This document shows positions 36,186 through 49,260 of a stretch of DNA of 64,000 bases, piece by piece (position 1 is the first letter of the stretch; each line of letters opens with the position of its first letter). The notes below the pieces were generated by a model. That model had not been told where the DNA came from. It saw nothing but the letters and a program-made list of their open reading frames with translations, and searched no databases. Made by a program: the position numbers and the translations under genes. Source of the DNA: Agelaius tricolor (lineage: Eukaryota; Chordata; Aves; Passeriformes; Icteridae). The stretch is from assembly GCA_023055355.1 (NCBI GenBank), contig JALJCS010000001.1, forward strand, positions 99,743,381 to 99,807,380. The letters run 5' to 3'.

Positions 36186-39100
36186 TTCATTTAGGGAAAT
36201 TAATTTAAACATCTGAACAAACTGGAATTAGCGTCGTGATTAACTACTAATGGGAGACCAATATTGTAAGAGAGAGAAAGCTTAAATATGCAAAAAAACA
36301 TAAAAATCTCTCATCAACAAGATTGTTTCTTTGGATGTGAAAACTGCATGGAAGAATTTTCAAAATACTTCCTCAGTTTTGGCAGTTATTAAAAAAAACC
36401 AACAGAAATACAAGTAATGGTGCAAAACTGAAAAAAAAAAGGAAGAGTGAATGGATTGTAGTCAATCCTTGCGTGATAATGTATTTTAAGTAGAACTTCT
36501 TGAAAAGTGTTTCAGATAATCATTCTAACGCCAAAATACTAAATAAAAAGATCCAAAAATTAAGGCATGAAATGGCTAAATTCCAAAAGTAAGTATAGAT
36601 ATTTATGTTAAGTTCTAGACCAGTTCTTAATCACATTAAGAAAAATGCATATAGACTAGATGAGAGTAAATACAGTCTAGCACCAGTGTAGTTATTTCTG
36701 CAATCTAGCACTAAAGTTGTGTCAAATAACAGTTTAAAGAAGTAGTGTGGATCAATTTTCTCATATAATGAATTATGTAATCATGTAAATTAGTGATAAT
36801 GACAAGAATCAAAAATATCAGAACAATTTAATTACTGAATTGTAAAGCATGTTTTAACTTTAAATGAGTCTGCTGTAGCAAACTGCTTCAGCAATTATTT
36901 GACTTCATAAAGCATTCTGCAAGTGTTTCTATAAACAGAAAATAAAAAGGTAGAGGGATTTGAGGTTGAATCAGATTGGGTAAAATCCCAATAATCTAGA
37001 TTTTCTGGTAATCTCAGAGAGAAGCTTGTTGGGTAAATTCTACAGATGTATACTGAAGAACTATAAGGCATGTACTAAAATGCTATAGCATTCTAAATTA
37101 ATGCCACTAATAATGTTTGTATAAATCTTTTGATCTTTTTAATGCAGAGATGTAGAGGCCTCGATTACAGGCATCTCTCACCTCTTTTCAGTAATGTCAA
37201 ATGACAGCAAATTACTATAATGCCTGTGCTATATCTTTATGCCCCACTTTGAACCAGAATGATTATTAGATTAGGAGAAATGGTGAATTGATTATGGTGT
37301 CCAACATGAGGATGGAACAAACCCCACCCAGTGTGAGCAAGGTTTGAACAGCCAGCTCCTGCCCCAGACCACTCTGCTGCTAATCCTTTGTCTTGTTCTT
37401 ATACACAGTCTTACAGGACAACCTCCCTTTCAGTCTTTAAGGATCCATATATGGATTTCTGGCCCCATTTTTGAGTGACATGCTCTGTCTCTTTAGTAGA
37501 AATCTGAGGCACTGTGCTGCTGCCTCACAGAATCTGAGAAGCCTCATAAGCACCTTCCTGAGGGCACCAATATCTGTATTTCTAGTGTGCAACCAACCCA
37601 CTCACCCACTGACGGAACACAGCATACAAAGTCTCCCACTTTCAAATGTAATAAATCAGTTTCCTGTACTCTTCAGCATCTTCTGAAAGATCATTGGTGT
37701 AGACTATTCTTTGGTTTACCCTGGGAGTGGCCTGTGGGGGGAGACATTTGGGTTATTTTAAACAAAAACAGATACTACTCAGCCACATCCCTCTTCATCC
37801 ATGTGATTTATTTTACAGCTGGGCTGGTGTTCTCTCTCCAGAAATTAAAAATTTGAGTTTAAGCTCACAATGGAGTCCTTATTTTGAAATATTTATGAGA
37901 TTTTTTTTTTCTGTTGCCTATGAATTTCTGCATAAAGGTGATTTCTATGCCTTGTCATTGGGCTCCAAGTCCAGTAGAATTTTTAATCACTCAAGTAACT
38001 CTAATTATATAAGTGCCTCCTCTAAAATCAATGCCATTCCTCACACACCTAAATTGTACCCCTACTTAAGTGCTTTCTTGGATTCAGGCCCAAAATACTG
38101 TCATTAGAAAATGTGTCTCTTTATATTTCAGAGAAACGTAGCAATAAAGGTGTATTTCTGTAAAACGTTCACATCTCAGATGCATGCTCTTTTTATAAGG
38201 TCAGGTTGAGTCAATGGATCACATTAATAAAAATTATAAACAAACAAAGTATAATTCAATATGTCTATTGATTTCCTTTAAATAATTTGAGAAGCCTGTT
38301 TTCATTAAAAATGTGGACATATTTAATTAATATTTGTTTCTACATTGTCCTTCATATTCCCATGAATTATGATTAATTATGATGTGAAATTTAAACTTGA
38401 AGAAAATTATACAGCTTACTGTTACTGCCACTTTTTTGAGTTCTAGCAAGAACTGCTGCTTGGCTGGAAGGCAGAACTACAAATTTACATCTTAGAAATA
38501 AACAGCGAAAAGTAAACAGAATCAGTAACAATCAAAAGCTATTCCGACTACTGGAATGGGCAAAAAGTATACATGATAAGAAGTTTGCTGCTAGAGGCTG
38601 TCTTTTTCATCTTTGCTTTGAATGCAATATTTTAAACTGTTCAGATTAGATTGACTGTGGAGCTTAAGATTGTCTTTGCAGGAAAAAATTCAGAAGACTC
38701 AAAGCCTTCCCAAATAATTTTAAAAATACCAACTGGAGCACTGGGTTAGAGGATTGCTATAATTGTCTCACTGGTACCTTCCCTTTCACATTTAACCTCT
38801 CTCTTCATACATTGACATCCTACATACAACATGTCATTTCTTTATACTTAAGCTCTTTGTAGGTATCTCTGAACTATGTTTTAAACCTTACCTGAAAATG
38901 TGGCCTACTTTCTTAGTTTAAGCATTTGATTTTGGAACTGTTTGTTCAGACACTCATCTTACAAATCCATGGAATTTTATGATCTGTACATCTACATCAA
39001 TAACTATTCTCTTCCAGCCTACTTCCAAGTGCAAATTCAGCTAATAACTATTTATTTTTTATTATTAAAATACATAATATCTTCAGACCAAGAAAAAACT

Positions 39101-39290
39101 TCTTCCATATCTGACTAAAAGATTTCTGCTGTGGAGAAGTTGTGCAGTCAAAATCACTTGTGTCTCAGTAAGCTAATTTTAATTTCAGTAAATCTTGAGA
39201 CTCCATACTCTGGATGGCATTGAAGTGTTTTCCAGAATATTTTATGATTCTCAAGGTTAAAAAAAACCCAACAAAACAAACAAAAAATAC
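36186..39290. other. Unique AT-rich non-coding DNA
   Basis: No exon or repeat recognised. The ORFs at 37471-38107 overlap each other in different frames with no recognisable domain. Confidence 0.5.
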
Positions 39291-39367
39291 AGGAAAATTC
39301 CCTGTCCATTACAGAGATGTTGGAACTAAGGTCCCTTGCAATACCGATCATTTATAATTCTATGATG
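39291..39367 (+). mobile_element. Short CR1 3' tail
   Basis: CCCTGTCCATTACAGAGATG, then TTGGAACTAAGGTCCCTTGC and ATAATTCTATGATGG follow the CR1 3' end. An A/C-rich run (39257-39290) lies directly upstream, and a possible second, more diverged CR1 end (ATTTTATGATTCT) at about 39205-39251. Confidence 0.65.
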
Positions 39368-42300
39368 GTTTTGTGTCATCATGCCTTCTCTTAACTGTAC
39401 TTGTGATGGTGCCATAAATGCCAATTTTATTTGATATTGATTATTTTCCTGAAAATAGTGATAGTTTCTTTCAATTATATCGTTGTCCTTCAATTTGTCT
39501 CTAAGTTGTCTCCAAATCTTGCTCTAATTGTTTTCTGGAAATACTTCCAAGGTAACAAATATTAATTTCTCTAGAGACCTCTTATTGGGACAGTAAAATG
39601 TATGTCTCTTCCCTTCAAACTTGTAAAGATTTTGTGTTATTCTAAATTTTATTATAATTAGTATTAATTATCAGGGATGACTAAGGTAATTAATTTCATA
39701 ACCTTAAATGAGGATTCCATGTCTTCCTGGACTATAAAAGGTAGCAAATTGAATACTTGTCATTTAATATTATATGTAAGACTAAGGAAATAGTCAATAT
39801 TTTATGATTACTGTATAAATAGGACTAATTTCTAAGTTAAAAGTAAAAATTGGTCTTGCCTCTTGAGTTTTACATTATTTTAACAAATGCTTTAAAAAGT
39901 ATAGGGTAAAATAAGTTTGCATGCATTTAAGATCATTTTGTAGCATGTCCATATCTAAAACATTTTCCTTTTCAGTATTTTATTATTTTCACTAAGTTAT
40001 TATCGTATTACTAATTTAATATTAATCTTAGTTTTAGGTCTTTGTAATTTAATTTAGATGAATTAAAAGTGATCTATTAGTCAATTCTAAAGTATAGATT
40101 TTTAAGGTTATTACTTGCATTTGTAGTGTCACAAGTAATACTGTTTTGCTTATGCTTTCAAGACATGACACTATGTGGAAGAACGACCTTCAGTACTTCT
40201 AATAAATTGAGGTGCGCTCTGCTATAAACATCTGATGAGGAAAGATTATGCTGAGATTTTACCAGACTGACAACATCTTATCTTATAGCTGCACACATGC
40301 TTCTTGAAAGCAGGAAAGGCAATTTACCCTCCACTGTGACTATTTATTAGCTTTTTAATTGTCTTGGACTACTTCTGTACAAGAAACCATTAAATCATTG
40401 AAGAAAACAAAGAATGTGCACGGTGGGTGAGAGCATCTGTGTTGATAATTTCTAAGTAAATAAATGTTGCCTATTCAAACACAATTTTGAACACCTGTTC
40501 AAGAGCAATATAAGCTATTATTATATTCTTGGTCAGTTACTGTGTAAGCACTTGTTGATGGAATGGATTACTGAGAAGGACAAAACAGCAATTTCTAGTC
40601 CCAACTACTCTCAAGTTTGTGGTAGGAATACTGAGAAATGGGCATCTAGATTTGATTCCCTAGAAATAAATTTTGTCTTTGAATAAAAAAATACAGCTTT
40701 TGAGAAAAAAAAAATGTTCACTAAAAATTGTAGGGTCTCCTGTTTTGTTTCAGTAGGTGCAAAAACCCCTTCATAAAAAACCTGATATGACAGTGTCACA
40801 CATGGAGTGGCTTCACTCATAAAAGAGAAGCAAAAATATGCTTATTGATGTAAAACAGCAATTTGACCAAGTTTATAGTAAAAACGACAGTGGTTTAACA
40901 AGATTAAATGGCAAAGGTATGCTGGATTATTTATTATATAGAAAATAAAGTCAGACTAATTTATCAGGGAGATATCCCCTTTGATTCAGAAAGGACACCC
41001 TTTAATTCTACAATTTTTCTCAAAGTGGAATTTGGGTGCAAATGATCCTCTACTAGTCTGAAACTTGTTCAATGTTTATATCTAAAGGTTTATAGGTGCA
41101 CAATCTATCAGTTATATCAGTTCAAATTTCAAATTTCAGTATGCAATAAATCACTTACTAAGGATCTGTTGCAGCAAGGAGTGTCTCAAACTTGTGAAAT
41201 AACCTTGAGAGGTGCCCTTATTAAGGGGAACATCCTGCTGTGCAGTTGACTCATGCAAGAGAGCTCAAATGTTTATAGAGGAAGATAATTGAATTGCAAC
41301 AATACCTTCATGCTGCCCGCAGAAGTTAATTTCTATCACACTTGGCTTGAGCCAGATCTTGACCAGTGTTATTTTTGGGCAACAAGAGGGGCCTCAGATT
41401 GGCTCTTGGCTATTGTGCTGTTATCTGTCTCCCTCACATACATTATGAGTGTGGTGCAACCATCACAATTGCTACTGGTGGTTATCACTTGAGCAGAGTT
41501 ATGGGAAATAAAGGTCAGGTAGCAGGGCAGCACTTCATCACCCACAAGAAAAGGTTATTGAAATATATATATAACCTACTGAAAAGTAGGTTAAAGTACA
41601 CCCTCTTTGAATAAAAAAATTAGGAATCAGAAAGATAAGCTTTATGCCTGAACCAATGCTCATGGAAATCAGCAAAAGGGATGTAGGGATTTGGTTTAAG
41701 TCCTTGTAAAACAAAGCTAAATTCTTACATCCTGTTAGACTATGGAAGTACAAAGGAACTGAAGCAGATCTCAAGATCTCATACAGTGCTTTTCTACTTT
41801 ATTTGTATAACACACTGACTCTTCTCACACTGCGGTTAAGAAGATCAGTGATAGGAAGTGAACATGAATATGGACAAAACCCTGTGCAAAAGATTCAATA
41901 AATAAATTATCTGCTGGCAGATCTCTTGTGCTTCCTTTTGGATGGGACTAGTCGAGGTCTGACATGACCTCAGATTTTATTTGCTTTATGAGTGTTTCAT
42001 TTATCTTAAAATACACCATAGTGATAATTCTCAAAATAATTTTTTTAAAAGCATGTGGATAATAAACACTAGGTCCTCGGTAGCTAATCCTTGCTTTTAT
42101 TTTCCTGTGGTCTTAATGCTACATCTAACCATGTGAATTTACTTTATCAAAAATACTTCAATGAAATCTTTTCATTTTTCTGTCTTCAAGTTGATAATTC
42201 CCTAAACACCTTAAGGTCATAAGGTGTCATAAAGGCCTGATTTCCTCTCACTGCTAATTGCAGTTAAACAGTGATTTCCCCTGCTCAAAGTAGGTTGGGG

Positions 42301-45300
42301 AGAACTACCAAATTTTACTGAAAGTAACACCACAGATCACATATTTAGGTACTTCAATTTATTAACTGTATTGAAGATTTCTTCTGTGTCAGGTTCTTAT
42401 ATAAAAATTAAATACTTTTAATCTTTATCTGTAACACACACCATTTTATCTAATAAATTGTCTGCTGTTGCTCTATCTAAGATTTTAGCCAGCCTATTGA
42501 CCTTTAAATTCTGCTGTCCTCCCTTCTCCCTGCAATTGATTTTTTTGTCACGGGTGCTAATTTTATGACAGTGTACTGGAAATATTTCTGAGGGAAATAT
42601 AAAGAAAATGTTAACTCTTCCAAAGGAAGCATTTCTTTCACAGTCAGAAGCTTTCAGGAGTGAGAAAAGAGGTGGTGACTGATTCAATGACTTCAGTAGT
42701 TCCTGACAGCTATGTGTTTCTGTGACTTACAGTGTTCTGAAATTAGCTGATTCCCACAATGTTTCCATGAAGAAATGCATACTGTCTTTCTAACGTCTGT
42801 TATGAGCTCCAACATACTTTTAATTTTTAAATTGAAGCATATTATTAGTGTGATTATATTCAAAACTTGTGTAGGATATGGTCAGAAATCTTCAAGCAAC
42901 TTATAGAAATCCATGTTCAGTTTGTATAGGCCAAAACTGGTTACAATTCGAAGATCTTTTTGTCTGCATTATGGACTCTCTATATTTTTTTACAAATTCA
43001 CTTAAAATGCTAAACTTAAAGTTAGTTGTAGGATGTTTGTGGACAACAATATGCTAAGTTTCATCCATCACATCCCAAATCTACATTAATATTCAAGCCA
43101 TTCTTTTCTCTCTGGTACTCTACCAGAGAGCTATTAATTTTGCTTTCCTTCTTAATTTACTATGTCATTCTTTCCCACTAGGTAGTTTAAATAATAAAAT
43201 ATAACATGTATTGGAAAATGAAATTAAATTAAACTTTCAAAGCAGGTCCCTCCAAAGGCTGAACAAGTCACATTGTTTAGGATTCCTGAGGGATATCATT
43301 GTACTTAAGTGCTTTTATTTTAGACAATGTTTGTTTGATGTTTTTACTAGCATTATGCTCATTTTTTTAAATGAAAAATTTCTAACTACCTAGCTAAGAA
43401 AACTCAGAAGTATTGGCTTTTCAAACTCCATTGCTTTCTGCCATATTCTCATCCCTACTGCAGAAACAAGAATCCTTGCGGCCAATGTCAGGAAGTTACT
43501 TTGTTACCTGGCACAAGAGATATGAAACAATGGTAAATGAGGTCTTCATGCTGCGTAAATTTATCTTTAACAGACAGACTTCTTACCATTTTCTTCATTT
43601 TTGTAAATAAGGAAATTCAGGCTAGTATTTCAGTAAAGAGAAGACAGTAGAAAAAAAAATTGACCAAATATGAATTATGCAAAGAGGTGAAATTTAATAT
43701 GAACTCTAGAAAAATGGAAAAGGACAGAAGAGTGATAAAGAAAATTCACAATTTAGAAGTAGCACGAAGCACAGATTTTAATTGAAAGTCCTAGAAAAAT
43801 ATGTCTATTAATAAATTAATTACCTATAATGCCTGATGTTGACCAAACATCAAGCATTTATGAGAAAAAAGAAAATAGTCTTTGAGTAAGGAATTAATGG
43901 TTCTTTAAAGAAAATCACTGATGACAAAGGGCACATAATCAGATATTAGAAAATATATGCATAAACAGATATATTAGTATACCTGAAAGAGCAAGGCTAA
44001 AATTATTTTATTTAACGAACTCCAAGTTGGAAATGTGTAAGAATAATTGGATTGGAGAAAGGAAATGGAAATTTAAGTAAATGAGGGGAATATACTCTAT
44101 TTTTTTAGATTATGGGGACAGAAATAATTGATTTCTAGTTATGTGGGTCTGTTTATGTACTTTATCTGTACAATGTGAATTTCTGTAGTGGATAAATTTG
44201 CAAAGAAACATCTAAGTCCAGCCTAAAACCAGAATTTTTACACTTAGTAGAGATTAATTGAAAGTAATTCTAATAATTTATTTTATATCCAGTTCTCTTG
44301 TACTACATGTAAATAAAAACTTTGTAGTTAAGTAGTTTTATTCAGTATACAGTGAAAAAAAGGCTTGAATTTCAGTTGCTATATATCATTAACTTGTGCT
44401 GGAGCATCACTGTCATGCAGTACAAATTTGAATGACTTTTTTTTTCCTCATCATAATTTCACACTGTAGTGCCAGAATGATAGACTCATAATGGGCTCCC
44501 TATAGACACATACAGAAATCATTTTGTCATGGTTATCTCACCTTGTAACAGCACCGAAAGCAGTTGGTCTCCATGGTCTTGCATTAAACTGTCACATCAC
44601 GGTTAAAATCCTCTGTTTCAGGAAATGGTGACAGTACATCTTGAGTGCCGTGAAAAATAACGACTTCATTGCCCATACTCAGTGCCTCTGTAAAATCAGA
44701 TTGCTCATTTATTTATATGGGAGGAGAAAACATTTTTCAATAGTAAGTGATCGTAGCAATTAAACATTTTCTTTGCCTGTTTAGCTTTCTCGAATGGATC
44801 ATACCAACATTTTACAACTCCATGACTGAATTTTGAAGCAATTTTTTTTTATTGTACTTTAGCTTGCCCTAATTTTTAAGCCCTTTTAAATATACTCTAA
44901 ACATAAATTTTTTACTCATGATTATTAAATTTCTCATTTTAAATACAGCTCAGGTACTCCCCTCATAGGACAATTACTTAATTTTTAAAAATTTTTTGGA
45001 TATTCTTTTTTCAATGGCTTTTTTTCCCTCTTTTTTTTTTCTTGACCATAGTTGCACACCAGTTCACTGAAATCCTAGATGGAAGAGAAATTTTTTATCC
45101 TGCTTCTGTAAGAGAAAAAATTGCACTGATTCAAATTCTTTGACTCTAAGGTCAAATAGTTTTTTTTGTTTAATAAAACTACCATTTTAATTATGCAACT
45201 AGAAAGCAGCATCTTTCTGTACCAGAAAGGTATGATAATGAGCTGGACTAACTTTGAGTACTTAGCAAGCAAAATATATTTGATGTATTAATGACACATC

Positions 45301-47589
45301 TAAGACTGCTAAAGATAAGTGTATTATGAGAATGTTATAGAATATCTAGTATGCTCCTTTATCATTGTAAGCAAAGCAACATTCTCTGTCAAGGAAAGCC
45401 AAATTTTTGGAGCCTATTCAAAATGACCTGTTTGGTGCAAATCAAGCCATGGTCATGGGCAACAATGCAAATGACTGCCCACAATGGATCTGGAAAATGG
45501 GATTTTCTTAAGAACAATCCAGATAAGGGCTCTTACTGTAGTTGGTTATCCCGCTTATACCCACCCTTTCAGTGCTTTGTCTGCATTGGTTTGATTTTGT
45601 GGGAAGCTCAGGCAGAAGTACATGCTGCTCCATGCTGAGATGCTGCTCAAAGTTATCAGTCTTGAGCATTACCAAGCACAGTCCTCGTGCATACCCTGGC
45701 TTTTTTTTTTCCTCCCTCACACATCTCTCTGATCTCCATGTTCCTGCCACACTTCCAGGATCTTTCTTCCAGTCAAGATCTTCAACTTTTTTCTCACCAC
45801 CCCTTTTCTCTTCAACACCATGTCTCGTTTGCAGGAGCTACTGTTGTTCAGCACCAACTAACTCTCTCTGAAACTTTGGACTGCTCTCCCTTCTCCAGTT
45901 CTCTCAGTCTCAACATATGATTAAATGGATGATGCTCTCATGGCATCTTTACTGGATTCAAAGCATGCAATCTTTATTTGGTCAAGGTATTATCAAAGTT
46001 TACAATAAGGCCACACTATAAGTTAAGATAAAAAGTTGCAGACTTTTGCTTGAGATGTTTACCTACACCCAAATCACCAATTATCTACTGTCTGCTAGCA
46101 TTTATGATTTAAGCTTTTTTTTTTTCCCTCTGATAGTCACACTAAGGATTTCTATTTTGAGGAATGATTACCCAATTTCATGGATGTAATCCAACCAGTT
46201 TCACTGGGATTCATACTCAGCAACTTTGTCTCTATAAATTATGGAAAATTAGGGAGCTTCCATTATTTCTTTACATTGTAGAATTTATGCAGAATTTGCC
46301 AGCAAGAGGCAAAAATTAACATTCAACTTAGTTCAATACTAAATGCTATGATCTATTTATCATTTAGATTTAAGGTTAATCTTCAGTTTATTTGTAAACT
46401 TCTGTTTGGGTTTTTACTAGTGTAAAATTCTGTCCTTATTAATTTGCTCATAATGACAGCAAATTTAAATAGACTTAGGAATCTAAGGATATGTGAATTC
46501 ATTAATGGACTGTTGAATTATTTAAAAGAAATTAACAATGCTCCATGTCCTCTGAGATACTTACCTGGGAGAAAATGACATCCATGTTGTGCATCTGCTG
46601 GGAAATGAGAATGTCACAGTTTCTTGCATGAGAATTTTAGCCTCTTTGACAGAAATCCAAATGTACTATTATTATTTCTAATACCATGTTTCCATTCTAT
46701 TTCTTTTACAATGAATTGATCAAGAATATTTATAGTGATGTCAGTTTAAAATCTGTTAGAAAAATAGAGTAAGATACATCTACTAAAAAAGTAAAACAAC
46801 CCCAATGAGAAAGAAAAGCAGAAACCCAAATGAAAGAATGACAAGTAAAAACATCTCCTCAAATCCTTTTATATTGCCTCTAATGCATTTTCACTAAGGC
46901 AAATTTTGACTGTAAAAAATGTGTTGTACTTTCTTACAACTGCTTCCACAAATTAATAATTTTTTCCTTATATTTACACTATAAATCTTGCTATTCTTCT
47001 TACCCAAGCTGTAAGTCCTGAAAATCACGAATGTAAGCAGAGATTCCTCAGGCCTTGAGATATAAATGAAACAATAGCTGTCCCTGTGCTTCCTGTGGTG
47101 ACAGCTATGTTTAACAAAAGTCTTGGAATACAGCTCTTTGTCCTGTCATGGCAGCTTTTTATCTGTAGGAGGTATCCAGATACTGTTCCTTTGTCCTTGG
47201 TTTTGATGTGGCTTTGCAAATTTGTCTGCCTTAATGACATCCTCTCAAAAAGACAGATACTAATTGTAAAAGAAAAAAAAAAAGGGGGGAGGGGGGAAAT
47301 GAGGAAAGTTTTTTTGTAGGAATGGAAGAAACCAAAACGCTTTTCATCGTTAAACAAATATTTCATGGAGCATTGGAAAATTAGAATAGATTGAAAGAAA
47401 ACCTTGGGAGATCTTCTGCTGTAGCATAAGTAAAATCAGCAAGCTTCAGCTTGCACAGTTTATTATAAAATCATCCTGTCAGAGCACATGGTTTTCTATT
47501 CAGACCCACTGTATGTTTTGTGTGACTAGCATCTCCCACCTGCAAGTCTGTCTTAATTTTTCTCTGCAAGGACAAATCATACAGGTGTG
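39368..47589. other. Long unique AT-rich non-coding stretch
   Basis: 8.2 kb without a recognisable exon, RNA gene or classified transposon. Slightly less AT-rich blocks at 41170-41560 and 45560-45920 carry short overlapping ORFs that I cannot assign. A small 8-bp-arm hairpin (AACCTACT / AGTAGGTT) is at about 41574-41593. Confidence 0.5.
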
Positions 47590-47602
47590 TTGTTTTGTTT
47601 TG

Positions 47603-47633
<31 letters not shown>

Positions 47634-47634
47634 T
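47590..47634. repeat. (GTTTT)n microsatellite
   Basis: About nine uninterrupted GTTTT units ending in a T run. The Lys/Gln/Asn- or Phe/Val-rich ORFs across it are artefacts. Confidence 0.95.
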
Positions 47635-49009
47635 AAATAATGGAACACCTGTACTGTCTGCTATATGTTTGTTCTTAATTCCTATTGAAATTTGTTCAGC
47701 AGTCTTCAACTGGCTGTCAAGAAAGCTTTGTCTCCTGTACAAATAATTCTGACACTTGTACAAGATAACTTTAATGTGGCTGCTCTCTCCTTATTCTGAA
47801 ATTTTCTGTGGTTTTTTATGTTAGGTTCAGGCAACTGAAGGCTCAAAAAATAAAACTATTAGGTGAAACCCTATTATAGATGCAGGGTGGTTTACAGAAG
47901 ACAAGGTAACTAAATTATGGATATCCCCCTTCTCTTCTTCACCCCACAGAGACAGTAATGGCTTAACCTTGAATGGCCAGATGTAAAACAAATCATCTAT
48001 ATGCAGATTTAGAACACTGAAACATCTGGTAGATGAGATTTGTTCTTTAACTCTGCTAGATTAATCTAGGTCAGTGGAATTTCATAAAAGCATAACAGTT
48101 TGCTATATTGTATCTCTTGCATGACTTTATTATTTCTTTCTTAATACTTGAATGCACCTACTATGCATATACCCAAAAACCATATTAAAAGAGTGATTAA
48201 CATTTCAATATGTGGAAAAGCCAGAATTAATGTTGCCAGTGTGATTTCCTGTACCATCTCTGTTCCTCTCTGTGTAAATGCATTATAATCTGAAGTTGAA
48301 CAATTTGCTTACATTATGTTGTCTCTATACATGTACTCCAATATTCCTACATGTCAGTTAAATTCCAGAATACTGGGTGTGTCTTCTGCTTGAAGATCAT
48401 TTAAGATTTTAGATTAAGTGGTAATAACTCCTTTCTCTGCTTTTTGCTGGATTATGTGAGTTGAGGAGACTTTTTTATTAATAATAATATTGGATGCAGT
48501 GATAGTTCAATTATAAATGTAATCTTGATTTTTTGAGAATTTTTTTAGTCAAATTCAGGCTACTAATATGTGTTCTTAATACAAAGTTGGCATGTTATCT
48601 TATGAAAATTGTTGTGCAAGGAATTTTATATCCACTCCTTAATTTTAAATGCTATCACAATTCATATATGCAAATTTAAGAAGCTCATGAGAATGATGAG
48701 TACTTCTATAATAACCTCTAATGAATGTATAGAATCTCTTTGTTGATAAGGTTTTCTACTATGTAATTTAAATTTTTTTGTGATAATGTCACTTTTTACC
48801 TGTGACACTTATTCTTTAACTTAAGTTGCTGTTCACATTTTTTTGGTGATTTTTCTCATTGACAAAGTTAACAGAAACACTCCTATCTCCTTTCAGCCTA
48901 TATTTTGCTACACCAGACAAACTAGAATTTCTGAGTCCTCTGTTCTGTGACAGGCTTTCTATTTCTCTGGTCATTCTACCAGCCTGTTTTACAGGCTTTG
49001 GATTTTGCT
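47635..49009. other. Unique AT-rich non-coding DNA
   Basis: Nothing recognisable on either strand. Confidence 0.5.
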
Positions 49010-49260
49010 ATAGAGCCATAGAACAATTCAGTAGGAAAGGGACCTTAGAAGATCCCTTTTGATTAGACAGGAGCCTAGGTAAGAGGTTCTAGCACCCTGT
49101 CCAATTGTCTCTTGAAAACCTCCAGTGATGGTGAACGTACCATGTCCCTTGGGAGGATGTTCCAGAAGGTTCTCACTGTAAGACATGTCTTCTTTACATC
49201 TTCTTGAAAAAGCAGTGCTTTTCTCTAACGAGACCCTTCCTTTTGTTTTGCCAATATGCA
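49010..49260 (-). mobile_element. Old, diverged CR1 LINE 3' fragment, antisense
   Basis: Reads AGCCATAGAACAATTCAGTA, GGAAAGGGACCTTAGAAGAT, then AAACCTCCAGTGATGGTGAA, GTCCCTTGGGAGGATGTTCC, CTTCTTTACATCTTCTTGAA and the AACGAGACCC region. The order matches the antisense of an ancient CR1 subfamily. More diverged than the other copies in this window. Confidence 0.7.

Noticed and set aside
37471..38107. Overlapping ORFs of up to 126 codons
   Set aside because: Three overlapping frames without recognisable domains or splice support.
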